Source: Nitrosopumilales archaeon CG_4_9_14_0_2_um_filter_34_16
GTDB taxonomy: Archaea; Thermoproteota; Nitrososphaeria; Nitrososphaerales; Nitrosopumilaceae
Reading direction: 5' to 3'
Assembly (NCBI GenBank): GCA_002788515.1
Contig: PFRJ01000094.1
Coordinates: 2,240 to 48,949, forward strand
Length of the DNA: 46,710 bases
Shown here piece by piece: positions 1 through 7,363 of this stretch. Position 1 is the first letter of the stretch; each line of letters opens with the position of its first letter. The notes beneath the pieces were generated by a model. That model did no database searches, had not been told where the DNA came from, and saw nothing but the letters and a program-made list of their open reading frames with translations. A program made the translations under genes and the position numbers.

Positions 1-76
1 TTGAGATTACTTCTTTTGCACGTTTTTCAAGTTCTTTGCATTTTGAACAACCACTTCCCAAAATTTCAATTTTCAT
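1..76 (-). CDS. Thioredoxin-like small redox-active disulfide protein (partial, C-terminus cut off by window edge)
   Basis: The minus strand reads MKIEILGSGCSKCKELEKRA and runs off the left edge after 25 codons. The CxxC pair (GCSKC, residues 10 and 13) after a short beta strand is the signature of the small MTH895/TM0996-type thioredoxin-like family, whose members are usually 75-80 residues and act as thiol-disulfide reductants. It lies just downstream of, and on the same strand as, the arsenate reductase and arsenite methyltransferase genes. It may supply electrons to the reductase, which is an inference from position only. Confidence 0.75.
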   Translation of the reverse strand, partial: MKIEILGSGCSKCKELEKRAKEVIS

Positions 77-214
77 AGCATCTGCCCAAAATATCATATT
101 TAATCGGTTTCCACTTTTTCAAAGATGGGTTTAGGACAAAATACGACCTCAACGAGTAAAATAAAATATCACTATAATATCTAACAAAAAAATCAAAGCC
201 CAATAATTTCAAAC

Positions 215-331
215 CTATGAACATACACAGAGATATTTGCTGAAAAAATCTAATTCTTTTTGATAAATAGTACCATCAGAGTCCAATAGTTCCACTTTAG
301 TCCTAGAAACTATGAAATCTTTTACTTTCAA
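215..331 (-). CDS. Possible 38-residue hypothetical protein (TTG start)
   Basis: An open frame on the minus strand starts with TTG at 331 and ends with TAG at 215. The product begins with KVKDFIV, has a hydrophilic SRTKVELLDSDGT middle and ends in a Cys-rich CVCS tail. It occupies most of the gap between the arsenate reductase stop (352) and the redox protein start (76). The amino-acid composition looks protein-like, but there is no ATG and no clear Shine-Dalgarno. I do not recognise a family. It could be a chance frame. Confidence 0.3.
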   Translation of the reverse strand: MKVKDFIVSRTKVELLDSDGTIYQKELDFFSKYLCVCS

Positions 332-351
332 TTAAGTTACGAATTTTGATT

Positions 352-783
352 TCACTCCAATTCTGAAATAAACTCTTTTACTTTTTTCTCGATTTGGTCA
401 CGAATCTCACGTACTTTCTCAATTGGTTTGTCTTTTGGATCCTCAATATCCCATTCTATCATTTTTGGAACCATTGCTGTTGGACACATTCCTTTGTCCA
501 TGCATCCCATGTTTACTGCTTTTTTGCTAGTTCTGATCATCTCTTCAGTTATTCCCTTTGCCTCATGCTTTGACATGTCGATTCCAACCTCTTTCATTGC
601 TTGAATTGCAAGTGGATTGATGTATCCTTTAGGCTCTGTTCCTCCACTTACTGCCTCGTATCCTTTTGGAGCATATTTTTTAAAAAAGGCTTCAGCCATT
701 TGACTTCTACCTGAATTTTCAACACATGCAAACATTATCTTTGTTTTAGGTTTTGATTTTCCAAACAAACCCATATCAATCAC
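352..783 (-). CDS. arsC: Arsenate reductase, low-molecular-weight tyrosine phosphatase type
   Basis: The 143-residue protein has the LMW-phosphatase P-loop CVENSGRS with Cys20 and Arg26 (CX5R) directly after a first beta strand (KIMFA). The thioredoxin-coupled ArsC family uses this loop plus extra cysteines to reduce arsenate to arsenite; Cys94 and Cys99 (GCMDKGMC) are candidates for the resolving pair. The C-terminal EKVREIRDQIEKKV helix is typical of the family. The frame can start at GTG 783, which overlaps the arsM stop (GTGA), or at ATG 774. This suggests translational coupling with arsM upstream. A protein phosphatase role is the main alternative, but the neighbours favour arsenate. Confidence 0.85.
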   Translation of the reverse strand: MIDMGLFGKSKPKTKIMFACVENSGRSQMAEAFFKKYAPKGYEAVSGGTEPKGYINPLAIQAMKEVGIDMSKHEAKGITEEMIRTSKKAVNMGCMDKGMCPTAMVPKMIEWDIEDPKDKPIEKVREIRDQIEKKVKEFISELE

Positions 784-1538
784 TTTGTTGCCTTGATTAC
801 AAGGCTGGTAATCTTTCTACCGTTGATTTTCTCTCCTTCCATGTATGCTCTTCCTTCTAAGACTTCGATTTTTTCAAAACCTGCTTGTCTAATGCATGAA
901 AGATAGTTTTCTTTTGTCAGTGCACCATCAATACATTCACACCATTGGTTTGAATTAAATTCTCCTGATGCAAGTTCTACATCTGTAATTAGATCAGAGA
1001 TCACCATTCGTCCATTATTTTTTAAAATTCGAAACACTTCTTTGAATGCATTTGTTTTGTTTGTTGTTAGATTGATTACGCAATTACTAATTACTGCGTC
1101 AACAGAGTTGGAATTCAATGGAATTTTCTCTTCAATATCTCCTTTTTTAAATTCAACATTAGAGTAATTTCCCTTTGTTGCATTTTCTCTTGCTTTTTCT
1201 AACATTTGGTCTGTCATGTCAATTCCTATTGCTTTTCCTGAATCAAGCACTTTTTTTGCAGCCAAAAAAATATCGATCCCGGCTCCTGAACCTAAATCAA
1301 CTACAATTTCTCCTTTCTTTAGTTCTGCATGATTGATTGGTGCACCACATCCAACGCCTAAAATTGCTTCTCGTGGAATTGATTCTAAATCCTTTTGATC
1401 ATAACCAACTAGTTTTGTCGCATCAACAGGAGAATCTCCCGGTTTGCATTCTCCTGGCATGCAACAACAGTCAGTATTTCCAGACATAACTATCTTAGAA
1501 TATCTTTTTTTGATGTCTTCTTTAATTGAATTTTTCAT
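780..1538 (-). CDS. arsM: Arsenite S-adenosylmethionine methyltransferase
   Basis: The 252-residue class I methyltransferase has a SAM-binding loop VDLGSGAGID near residue 75 and the ArsM-type cysteines: a CCC cluster near residue 24, GCGAPI near 59, ISNCVINL near 150 and WCEC near 195. ArsM methylates As(III) using SAM, giving volatile or more easily exported species. The frame is open back to 1637, but that would run through the promoter. ATG 1538 is chosen because a TTTAATAG box (1560-1567) sits about 26 bases upstream, fitting a leaderless archaeal mRNA. It is followed by arsC with overlapping stop and start, and is divergent from an HxlR-type regulator. Confidence 0.88.
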   Translation of the reverse strand: MKNSIKEDIKKRYSKIVMSGNTDCCCMPGECKPGDSPVDATKLVGYDQKDLESIPREAILGVGCGAPINHAELKKGEIVVDLGSGAGIDIFLAAKKVLDSGKAIGIDMTDQMLEKARENATKGNYSNVEFKKGDIEEKIPLNSNSVDAVISNCVINLTTNKTNAFKEVFRILKNNGRMVISDLITDVELASGEFNSNQWCECIDGALTKENYLSCIRQAGFEKIEVLEGRAYMEGEKINGRKITSLVIKATK

Positions 1539-1544
1539 GTTATG

Positions 1545-1559
1545 GTTTACTAGGTAAAC
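1545..1559. promoter_or_regulatory. Palindromic operator candidate in the arsM promoter
   Basis: The sequence GTTTACTAGGTAAAC is a perfect 6-base inverted repeat with a 3-base centre. It lies between the arsM TATA-like box (1560-1567) and the arsM ATG (1538), so a bound protein would cover the transcription start. The divergent HxlR-type protein encoded from 1602 is the obvious candidate repressor; that assignment is inferred from position and symmetry only. Confidence 0.55.
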
Positions 1560-1567
1560 TATTAAAG
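1560..1567 (-). promoter_or_regulatory. TATA-like box for arsM
   Basis: Read on the minus strand the segment is AGTTTAAT/TTTAATAG-like and lies 26 bases before the arsM start at 1538, the spacing expected for an archaeal TATA box driving a leaderless transcript. Confidence 0.5.
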
Positions 1568-1601
1568 TTGTCAAGTAGAATCCAATACAGTTAGTGTAAT
1601 T

Positions 1602-1979
1602 ATGGAAACTAAAGGAAAAAGACTGCCAGTAATCCAAAACAAATGCGAATTTGCAGGATATGATGCAACAAAACTATTGAAAGAAACAGCAACCATTCGT
1701 GATCTTATCACAAAAAGGGCAACACTTGAAATTCTCTTTCCGCTATGCTGTACAACAAAACCAGTAAGACACAAGCAATTCAAAGAATCCCTCAAAGGAA
1801 TTAGCAGCAAGACACTATCTACAAGACTATCTGAACTAGTTTCTGAAGGAATATTGGAACGAAAAACATTTGCAGAAGTTCCACCTCGTGTAGAATACAA
1901 ACTGACCAAAAAAGGTCAAGAACTAATTGAATCAATTACGGATTTGCTTGAGTGGATGAGAAAATGGTCAAAGAAATAA
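1602..1979 (+). CDS. HxlR-family winged-helix transcriptional regulator
   Basis: The 125-residue protein shows the HxlR pattern: a Cys in the N-terminal segment (Cys15), RATLEILFPLCC, a recognition region KQFKESLKGISSKTLSTRLSEL (two parts, residues about 65-86), the wing sequence PPRVEYKLTKKGQEL (about 103-117) and a C-terminal DLLEWMRKW helix. HxlR proteins act as dimeric DNA-binding repressors or activators and often sense thiol or electrophile signals through cysteines. The adjacent Cys pair at 49-50 might bind arsenite. It is transcribed away from arsM-arsC, which places it as their likely regulator. The stop codon lies in the first bases of a repeated element (1973-2065). Confidence 0.85.
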   Translation: METKGKRLPVIQNKCEFAGYDATKLLKETATIRDLITKRATLEILFPLCCTTKPVRHKQFKESLKGISSKTLSTRLSELVSEGILERKTFAEVPPRVEYKLTKKGQELIESITDLLEWMRKWSKK

Positions 1980-2065
1980 TGTCACTAGCAACCAAAGTTG
2001 CTGGCGGAAGAATTCACGCCTGATGACCTAAGCCACCAGCTCGGAAATCACTTCTTAGCGTGCAA
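1973..2065. repeat. 93-base direct repeat, copy 1 (structured-RNA candidate)
   Basis: This copy matches 3545-3637 over 93 bases without gaps, with nine substitutions that I count (about 90% identity). It starts at the last codons of the HxlR gene and is clearly GC-richer than the surrounding DNA. It contains a hairpin CTAGCAAC/GTTGCTGG (1985-1992 with 1997-2004) with a four-base loop, and a second pairing CACGC/GCGTG (2015-2019 with 2058-2062) enclosing CTAAG/CTTAG-type arms. On the minus strand the first hairpin has a C(TTTG)G loop. No coding frame spans it. Confidence 0.75.
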
Positions 2066-2116
2066 TTCAATTTACGATCAACGATCTAGTGGTTTATTTT
2101 ATTGGGGATAAATTTT

Positions 2117-3457
2117 TTAATTCTTTGGAGGATGTGGATGATCATCCTCTGTACTCTTATCCGCTTTTATTCTCTCATCAAAAAATAGACAAGCTGTAAG
2201 ATCCCCTGTAACATTGACCGCTGTTCTGGTCATATCTAAAATTCTGTCAACTCCTAACAAAAGTACAACTGCGATGGGAGGAATGCCTGCAGCAATCAGA
2301 ATTGTTGAAAGTATTACAATTCCTGTTCCTGGTGCTGATGGGGCCCCAATTGATGCTGCAAGTGCTGTTAGTGAAATCAACAAAATTGTGGTAAACCCCA
2401 AATCAATACTGAAAAGTTGTGCCAAGAAAAACACGGCTATTATTTGGTATAGTGCGGTTCCATCCATGTTAATTGTGGCACCCAAAGGAATGACGAATTG
2501 TGAAACTTTTGGTTTTACTTTCATCTTTTCTTCTGCAGTTTTAATTGATAGTGGCATTACTGCTGCAGAACTGGAAGTTGAAAATGCCAATAATTGAGCA
2601 TCTTTCATCATTGCAAAAGTAGAAAACAAAGGTCTCTTTGTAAAAAATTTGATAATTAGAATGTAGACAAGCATCATTATCAATAAACCAACTATTACAG
2701 TTATCATGTATGCTCCAAGTCCTGCAAGTGCAGATAATCCAAGCTTTGACGTTAGTCCAACCATAAGACCAAATGCTGCAAATGGTGCTAAACGCATTGC
2801 CCATGAAACTATTTTCAGGGTAAGTTTCTGTATGGATTCTAACAAGTCAAGGATTGGCTCTGATCTTTTTTTTGGTAAAGTAATTAATGACACTCCGACA
2901 ATTACTGCAAAAACAATGATGCTCAACATCTCTCCAGACATGAATGATGCCAATGGATTGCTGGGAACAATTCCCACTATGCTCTGAGGAATATCTTGAA
3001 GGGATAATTCTGTTCTTTGAACTGGTTCCACATTCTCAATTCCAAAACTTTCTCTGATCAAAGAACTATCAATAAAATTACCCGGCTCTATTGTGATTAC
3101 AAGAAGGATTCCTATAGTTAATGCTATTACAGTTGTTGCAATAAAATACAAAGAAATACCTAAACCAAGTTTTTGAAGCTGTTCTAAACTTCCCGATGAT
3201 GTAAGTCCTCGAATAATTGATGCAAAAATTAGCGGTACAATAATCATCTGAATAATCTTCAGAAAGAGATTGGCTGGAATAGATAACCAATCAGTAATTA
3301 TTTCTGCAGTTTCTTTTTCAACAATTCCAAATTCAGGTCCTATAACCATACCAAAAACTAATCCTAGAAATAACGCAAAAATCACCTGTGCCCATAATTT
3401 TTTCTTTATTAGATATGTGATTTGAGGGACATGATAATTGAATGACTTTGTTTCCAT
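2117..3457 (-). CDS. Sodium/dicarboxylate (or glutamate) symporter, DAACS family
   Basis: The 446-residue membrane protein carries the DAACS hallmarks: the serine-rich reentrant loop STSSSAAVMPLS (around residue 295), the NMDGTALY sodium/substrate motif (around 330) and the GAPSAPGTGIVILS second reentrant loop (around 365). The family takes up glutamate, aspartate or C4-dicarboxylates with Na+ or H+ across the cytoplasmic membrane; the exact substrate cannot be read. The length is normal. The gene sits alone between two 93-base direct repeats (1973-2065 and 3545-3637), which suggests it may have moved as a unit. Confidence 0.9.
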   Translation of the reverse strand: METKSFNYHVPQITYLIKKKLWAQVIFALFLGLVFGMVIGPEFGIVEKETAEIITDWLSIPANLFLKIIQMIIVPLIFASIIRGLTSSGSLEQLQKLGLGISLYFIATTVIALTIGILLVITIEPGNFIDSSLIRESFGIENVEPVQRTELSLQDIPQSIVGIVPSNPLASFMSGEMLSIIVFAVIVGVSLITLPKKRSEPILDLLESIQKLTLKIVSWAMRLAPFAAFGLMVGLTSKLGLSALAGLGAYMITVIVGLLIMMLVYILIIKFFTKRPLFSTFAMMKDAQLLAFSTSSSAAVMPLSIKTAEEKMKVKPKVSQFVIPLGATINMDGTALYQIIAVFFLAQLFSIDLGFTTILLISLTALAASIGAPSAPGTGIVILSTILIAAGIPPIAVVLLLGVDRILDMTRTAVNVTGDLTACLFFDERIKADKSTEDDHPHPPKN

Positions 3458-3544
3458 TGATGATCAATGTTTTGATATCATTCATCATTATTGACTGTTG
3501 TACTAATCTAAAATTTACAAAACAATTCCATCTTTTTGAATAAT

Positions 3545-3637
3545 GAAATAATGTCGCTAGCAACCGAAGTTGCTAGCGGAAGAATTCACGACTGGCAACC
3601 AAAGCCACCAGCTCGGAAATCACTTCTTGGCGTGCAA
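3545..3637. repeat. 93-base direct repeat, copy 2 (structured-RNA candidate)
   Basis: This is the second copy of the element at 1973-2065. Here the hairpin is perfect over nine pairs (GCTAGCAAC, 3556-3564, with GTTGCTAGC, 3569-3577). Read on the minus strand its loop is C(TTCG)G, the classic extra-stable UUCG tetraloop in RNA, which hints that the minus strand is transcribed. The U-G pair of copy 1 is U-A here, so pairing is kept despite the change. The copy lies 88 bases upstream of the symporter start on the same (minus) strand, so it could be part of its leader. Confidence 0.75.
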
Positions 3638-3711
3638 ACCAATTACTGTTAATTGAATGTAAATTAGCCATAAATGTTTGGATTTAATACCTCACATCTA
3701 GTATGTCATTT

Positions 3712-4287
3712 ATGACGTTAAAAATAATGCAAGATAATTCTAATGTCTCAACAACTGAATTTCCTTGTGTTGTATGTCATACAAATTGCTGTAAAGAATA
3801 TGTGATATTTGTTAATGCTCATGATATTTATCGGCTCTCATCTAGATTGGGAGTTGCACCTGAGGTTTTTCTTGAACTTTATGGTGCAAAGGACTATGAT
3901 CTTGGAATAAAGGTAAAAGAAGGTTTGATAGATCTGGCACTAAAACAAAAAAATGGAGGATGCATGTTTCTTGAAGAATCTAAAAATATCTTTCGATGCA
4001 CTGTAAATGACTTTAAACCAAGTGTGTGCAAATCATATCCATTTCAAATGGAACATGGAAAACTAGTTCAGATGAGTGATAAGATGTGTCCTGCTGAATG
4101 GGACACTACAGAATTTGATGCTATGATGAGAACTCATCTTAAAAAAGATGAAGATGAATGGAAGTTTTATGATGCCCTTGTTCTAGAATGGAATACAAAG
4201 CATTGGAGAAAAAAACCTTTGTCTGCATTTTTAAAATTCATGTTAGATAGAGTAGTTTTAGAATTTGCAAAACCTATAAAGACTTAA
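3712..4287 (+). CDS. YkgJ-family (zinc/iron-chelating Cys-cluster) protein
   Basis: The protein has an N-terminal CVVCHTNCC cluster, a central CMFL...FRCTVNDFKPSVCKSYPF stretch and DKMCPAEW. These are the conserved cysteine positions of the YkgJ/UPF0153 family, thought to bind Fe-S or zinc; its biochemical role is not known. The frame is open from ATG 3703, but ATG 3712 is chosen because TTTAATA at 3684-3690 is about 26 bases upstream, as for a leaderless transcript. ATG 3724 is also possible. The gene stands alone. Confidence 0.7.
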   Translation: MTLKIMQDNSNVSTTEFPCVVCHTNCCKEYVIFVNAHDIYRLSSRLGVAPEVFLELYGAKDYDLGIKVKEGLIDLALKQKNGGCMFLEESKNIFRCTVNDFKPSVCKSYPFQMEHGKLVQMSDKMCPAEWDTTEFDAMMRTHLKKDEDEWKFYDALVLEWNTKHWRKKPLSAFLKFMLDRVVLEFAKPIKT

Positions 4288-4353
4288 ACTCTAAATTCAA
4301 TCCAAACACGATCATCAGCGAAACAAATCTAAAATTGTAAACTTGGTGAAGAG

Positions 4354-4479
4354 ATGTTTCATCTAGAAAAATGGTGTGATGATGAATATAAGAAAAAACT
4401 ACAAGAATTAGTTATCAAAGATGAGGAATTAGTTAAAGATGTCATTAGAAAAATAAAGTCCGAGAAAGGCTTGGAATGA
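4354..4479 (+). CDS. 41-residue hypothetical protein
   Basis: A short frame starts at ATG with GGTGA nine to five bases before it and encodes an acidic/basic helical product (MFHLEKWCDDEYKKKLQELV and on). The lysine/glutamate-rich heptad-like pattern predicts one long helix. There is no recognised family. The Shine-Dalgarno-like site and consistent codon use support it being translated. Confidence 0.45.
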   Translation: MFHLEKWCDDEYKKKLQELVIKDEELVKDVIRKIKSEKGLE

Positions 4480-4618
4480 AAACTGGTAATTATTACACTA
4501 GGTATTTTTTAGGCATTTTCCTGAATCCCAATTCACCATTTTATAGTCTAAATCAATATCCTGTCTGATTTTGAATATCAAAGTTATATTTGTTGAACTA
4601 ATATTGTTTGTGAATTTC

Positions 4619-5062
4619 ATGCATGACAAAAAATACTGGGTTTTGGGCATGTTTTTTATTTTTATAACTTTGAATGTTTTGAATATGTCTTTAAACAAAC
4701 CTAGTATATTGCAATATCTGAACCTTGATCAGTTCTTAATTCCCTACACTACAATGGTTCCAATCATACTTGCCATCAGTTGTTTTATTATAATTAAAAA
4801 AAAGAAAGAATTCCGACAAAAACAAGAAAAAATAGAAAATGTTCTTAATACTTCTCTAGAGCATGAGGATACTATTCAACACGATGAAAATGAAAAACCT
4901 ATTACATATGTAGATGAAAAAGGAATAAACTTGCTAGAGCATGAGGATGCCATTCAACATGATAAAAATGATGATCCTATAACATTTGTTGGTGAGATAG
5001 ATGAATCTGAAAAGAAATTAGATGGAGGAACTGATTCTAATACTGCTAATTATAAAAAATAG
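4619..5062 (+). CDS. Small two-helix membrane protein with duplicated acidic cytoplasmic tail
   Basis: The product has two hydrophobic segments (around WVLGMFFIFITLNVL and MVPIILAISCFIII) followed by KKKK, which would put the C-terminal tail in the cytoplasm. The tail holds a tandem duplication of about 21 residues, each starting LEHED and containing IQHD and PIT(Y/F)V, offset by 26 codons (DNA from 4856 and from 4934). The frame is open from TTG 4571; ATG 4619 is preferred as the only normal start. It ends two bases before the CPA2 antiporter gene, so it is probably co-transcribed and may be an accessory subunit. The family is unknown. Confidence 0.6.
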   Translation: MHDKKYWVLGMFFIFITLNVLNMSLNKPSILQYLNLDQFLIPYTTMVPIILAISCFIIIKKKKEFRQKQEKIENVLNTSLEHEDTIQHDENEKPITYVDEKGINLLEHEDAIQHDKNDDPITFVGEIDESEKKLDGGTDSNTANYKK

Positions 5063-5064
5063 AT

Positions 5065-6672
5065 ATGTCGTTTGAAGCAATTTTGTTTATCGCAGTATTG
5101 GTAATTGCATCAAAACTTGGTGGTGAATTGCTTCATAGAATTGGGCAGCCTACTATTCTTGGAAATGTTATTGCCGGAATAGTCGTAGGCCCTGCACTTT
5201 TGGCGATTGTTCAACCAATAGAAGCTATAGAACTTTTTGTTTCAATAGGTGTTTTCTTTTTGTTTTTCTTGATTGGCCTTGAAGAAATTGATCTTGCTGG
5301 ATTGTTCAAAGTGATGAAGGGAAAAATATTTGCAGGATCTGCTGTTGCATTTTTGATACCATTTTTAGTTGCAGGACTTTTTGGATTGGCAATTGATATG
5401 GATTTCATACAATCCTTTGCTATTGCAAGTGTGATTGCAGCATCGAGTCTGGGTGTAACAGCTAAAGTACTAAGTGATCTTGGAAAACTAAAATCAACTA
5501 TTGGCCTTGAAATTTTTACAGTAACTGCAATTGTAGAATTCATTGCAATTATTTTTGTAAGTGTGTTTATTCAGATAGACACAAGTTCTGATTTTCCAGA
5601 AATCGCTGAGATGGTTTGGTTGTTTGTAAAGATGATTATCTTTTTTGCCATCTCTGGGCTTGCATCTGTGCTGGTTTTACCTCGTTTTTTCAGATTAATC
5701 AAAAAACATCTCCGTGTCCAGGAGGCATATTTTGCTGTAGTAATTGGAATGATCTTGCTTGTAGCATATTTTGCTGAACTCAGTGGAGTTCATGGTGCCA
5801 TTGGGGCTCTGCTTTTGGGAATTGCAGTCTCTAGGATGAATAAAGATGATTATCAAGAAATCTCAAAAAATGTCAGTGTAATAGGGTATGGAATTTTCAT
5901 TCCGATATTTTTTGCAGGAATTGGATTGCATTTCAGTCTTGCATTCTTAGAATTGGAATGGTGGATAATTGTTGTTTTTATAGGTATTATGACTGGTGTG
6001 AAATTTTTGAGTTCTTATGTTGCAGTACGTATAGCCAAAATGAGACCTGCAACTACTGTAGCATATGGTGTGATGTCAAAAGGTGCAGTCGATCTGGCAT
6101 TGATGCTTTCTTTGTTACAAGCAAATATTATGGATGATAAATTATTCTCACTTTTAGTTTTGGGTACCCTTATGACTATGATTATATCTAGTGTTGAACT
6201 TCAACGTAAATTAAAAAAAATAATTCATGTCAAAGTTGGAACTTCAGAACTTGGATTGGTACCAATCTTTTTTAGAAGAGTAGTATCTGACACTCCCGCT
6301 ATGGCAGTAATCACAACATCATTTTCTAAAACCGCACCCAATATTACAACTAAGGAATTTTCTAAATCTTATGATGCCAAAAAACCTTTTCTTGTTTTTG
6401 ATAATGAAGATAATTTAGTAGGGATCGTATCTAAAAAAGAGATAGATAAATCTCATAAAAAAATACGAGAACAAATTACTATTGGCGATGTAATGTATAG
6501 AAAATTTCATACAACTCTTCCTGGTGACTATCTCTTCACAGTAATTCAAAAAATGAATTCCCATCCATTTGATATGATTCCTGTTGTGGATCCAAATGAT
6601 TCTAGAAAGGTAATCGGAATTGTAACGAGTGAGGCTATTCTGAATTTGTTGACAGAAACAAAAAAACTGTAA
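5065..6672 (+). CDS. CPA2/Kef-type cation:proton antiporter with C-terminal CBS pair
   Basis: The 535-residue protein has an N-terminal membrane domain of about 12 helices with the CPA2 signatures (GQPTILGNVIAGIVVGPALL near residue 28, FLIGLEEIDL near 70, HGAIGALLLGIAVSR near 245, GVMSKGAVDLALM near 335), then a cytoplasmic part from about residue 390 with two CBS-like repeats (FLVFDNEDNLVGIVSKKE and MIPVVDPN...VIGIVTSEA). Kef/NhaS-type members exchange Na+ or K+ for H+; CBS pairs usually bind adenine nucleotides and gate transport. It follows a small membrane protein gene with only two bases between them. Confidence 0.88.
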   Translation: MSFEAILFIAVLVIASKLGGELLHRIGQPTILGNVIAGIVVGPALLAIVQPIEAIELFVSIGVFFLFFLIGLEEIDLAGLFKVMKGKIFAGSAVAFLIPFLVAGLFGLAIDMDFIQSFAIASVIAASSLGVTAKVLSDLGKLKSTIGLEIFTVTAIVEFIAIIFVSVFIQIDTSSDFPEIAEMVWLFVKMIIFFAISGLASVLVLPRFFRLIKKHLRVQEAYFAVVIGMILLVAYFAELSGVHGAIGALLLGIAVSRMNKDDYQEISKNVSVIGYGIFIPIFFAGIGLHFSLAFLELEWWIIVVFIGIMTGVKFLSSYVAVRIAKMRPATTVAYGVMSKGAVDLALMLSLLQANIMDDKLFSLLVLGTLMTMIISSVELQRKLKKIIHVKVGTSELGLVPIFFRRVVSDTPAMAVITTSFSKTAPNITTKEFSKSYDAKKPFLVFDNEDNLVGIVSKKEIDKSHKKIREQITIGDVMYRKFHTTLPGDYLFTVIQKMNSHPFDMIPVVDPNDSRKVIGIVTSEAILNLLTETKKL

Positions 6673-6739
6673 TTTTACCCATATTTTGTAGGTAGGATAT
6701 ATTTGATCTGGACTAGTTTTTTCACGATCTGTTGAGTTT

Positions 6740-7030
6740 TTAGGAATCGTTTAGATTGGATAGCACTCTTTCAAGGTCTTGTTTTTCATATCTTAGGCTT
6801 TTTACAGTTGTGTTGTCTTGAATTAGTGTTAATGCAAATGCATGCATCATTTTTTTATTTTTATCCGATAAATCTGAATTGTTAACTATGCCATCCAAAT
6901 TTTTTGATTGTTCAACTAGTTTCATATTGTCTATATTTTTACTATCATTATTGCCTGATGCAATCTGATTTGTTAACTCTGTTTTAATATCGATTAAAAT
7001 TGTTTGAAGTGAATTTGTTTTATCCGACAT
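6740..7030 (-). CDS. 96-residue hypothetical protein, helical
   Basis: The product is hydrophilic, rich in Asn, Asp and Lys, with heptad-like segments (LQTILIDIKTELTNQI, and SLRYEKQDLERVLSNL at the end) that predict helices or a short coiled coil. There is no signal or membrane segment and no family I recognise. It is transcribed away from a zinc-ribbon microprotein at 7167. The shared upstream region holds a 16-base palindrome and a spaced inverted repeat, so expression is probably regulated. Confidence 0.55.
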   Translation of the reverse strand: MSDKTNSLQTILIDIKTELTNQIASGNNDSKNIDNMKLVEQSKNLDGIVNNSDLSDKNKKMMHAFALTLIQDNTTVKSLRYEKQDLERVLSNLNDS

Positions 7031-7061
7031 GTGTTACTTGTGTTATACTAGTTAATTAACA

Positions 7062-7077
7062 TACAACACGTGTTGTA
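7062..7077. promoter_or_regulatory. Perfect 16-base palindrome in a divergent promoter
   Basis: TACAACACGTGTTGTA is fully self-complementary. Related half sites GTGTTACT (from 7031) and GTGTTATA (from 7040) lie between it and the 96-residue gene starting at 7030. The arrangement suggests a dimeric regulator with one strong and two weaker sites. The protein is unknown. Confidence 0.5.
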
Positions 7078-7127
7078 CACTTATTGTTTTCTTCATTAAA
7101 CTGATATGAATTCTTTTGATTTACCTG

Positions 7128-7155
7128 TTTACACCAGTACAAATAGAGGTGTAAA
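7128..7155. promoter_or_regulatory. Spaced inverted repeat upstream of zinc-ribbon microprotein
   Basis: TTTACACC (7128-7135) and GGTGTAAA (7148-7155) are perfect 8-base arms separated by 12 bases, ending 11 bases before the ATG at 7167. It is a good operator candidate. The GGTGT core resembles the GTGTT core of the palindrome at 7062-7077. Confidence 0.45.
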
Positions 7156-7166
7156 TACAAACAATT

Positions 7167-7304
7167 ATGTCGTTATTTTGTAAACAATGTAATAATCGAC
7201 GACTGCCAAAGTGGATAAAATCTGAAAACAGAACAGATTGGCTTTGTGAAATTTGTAAAAATTTTGTTGATGCTGAAAACACCATTATTCGTCAATCTGA
7301 ATGA
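7167..7304 (+). CDS. 45-residue zinc-ribbon microprotein
   Basis: The frame encodes a basic product with two CxxC knuckles (CKQC at residues 6-9 and CEIC at residues 27-30), spaced as in a zinc ribbon. Such single-ribbon proteins are common and mostly uncharacterised in these archaea; nucleic-acid or protein binding is the usual guess. It is preceded by a spaced inverted repeat and followed by a second, smaller Cys-rich frame with a similar C-x2-C start, perhaps a tandem relative. Confidence 0.6.
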   Translation: MSLFCKQCNNRRLPKWIKSENRTDWLCEICKNFVDAENTIIRQSE

Positions 7305-7363
7305 TGATCTTACACTATTTCACTTTGTGAAAAGGGGAAATAGCAGAATGACTTCAAATGATC

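Noticed and set aside
2019..2049. Hammerhead-like CTGATGA...GAAA and a box-C-like TGATGA in repeat copy 1
   Set aside because: Copy 2 has CTGGCAA at the same place, so the key bases are not kept, and the flanking stems do not fit a hammerhead.
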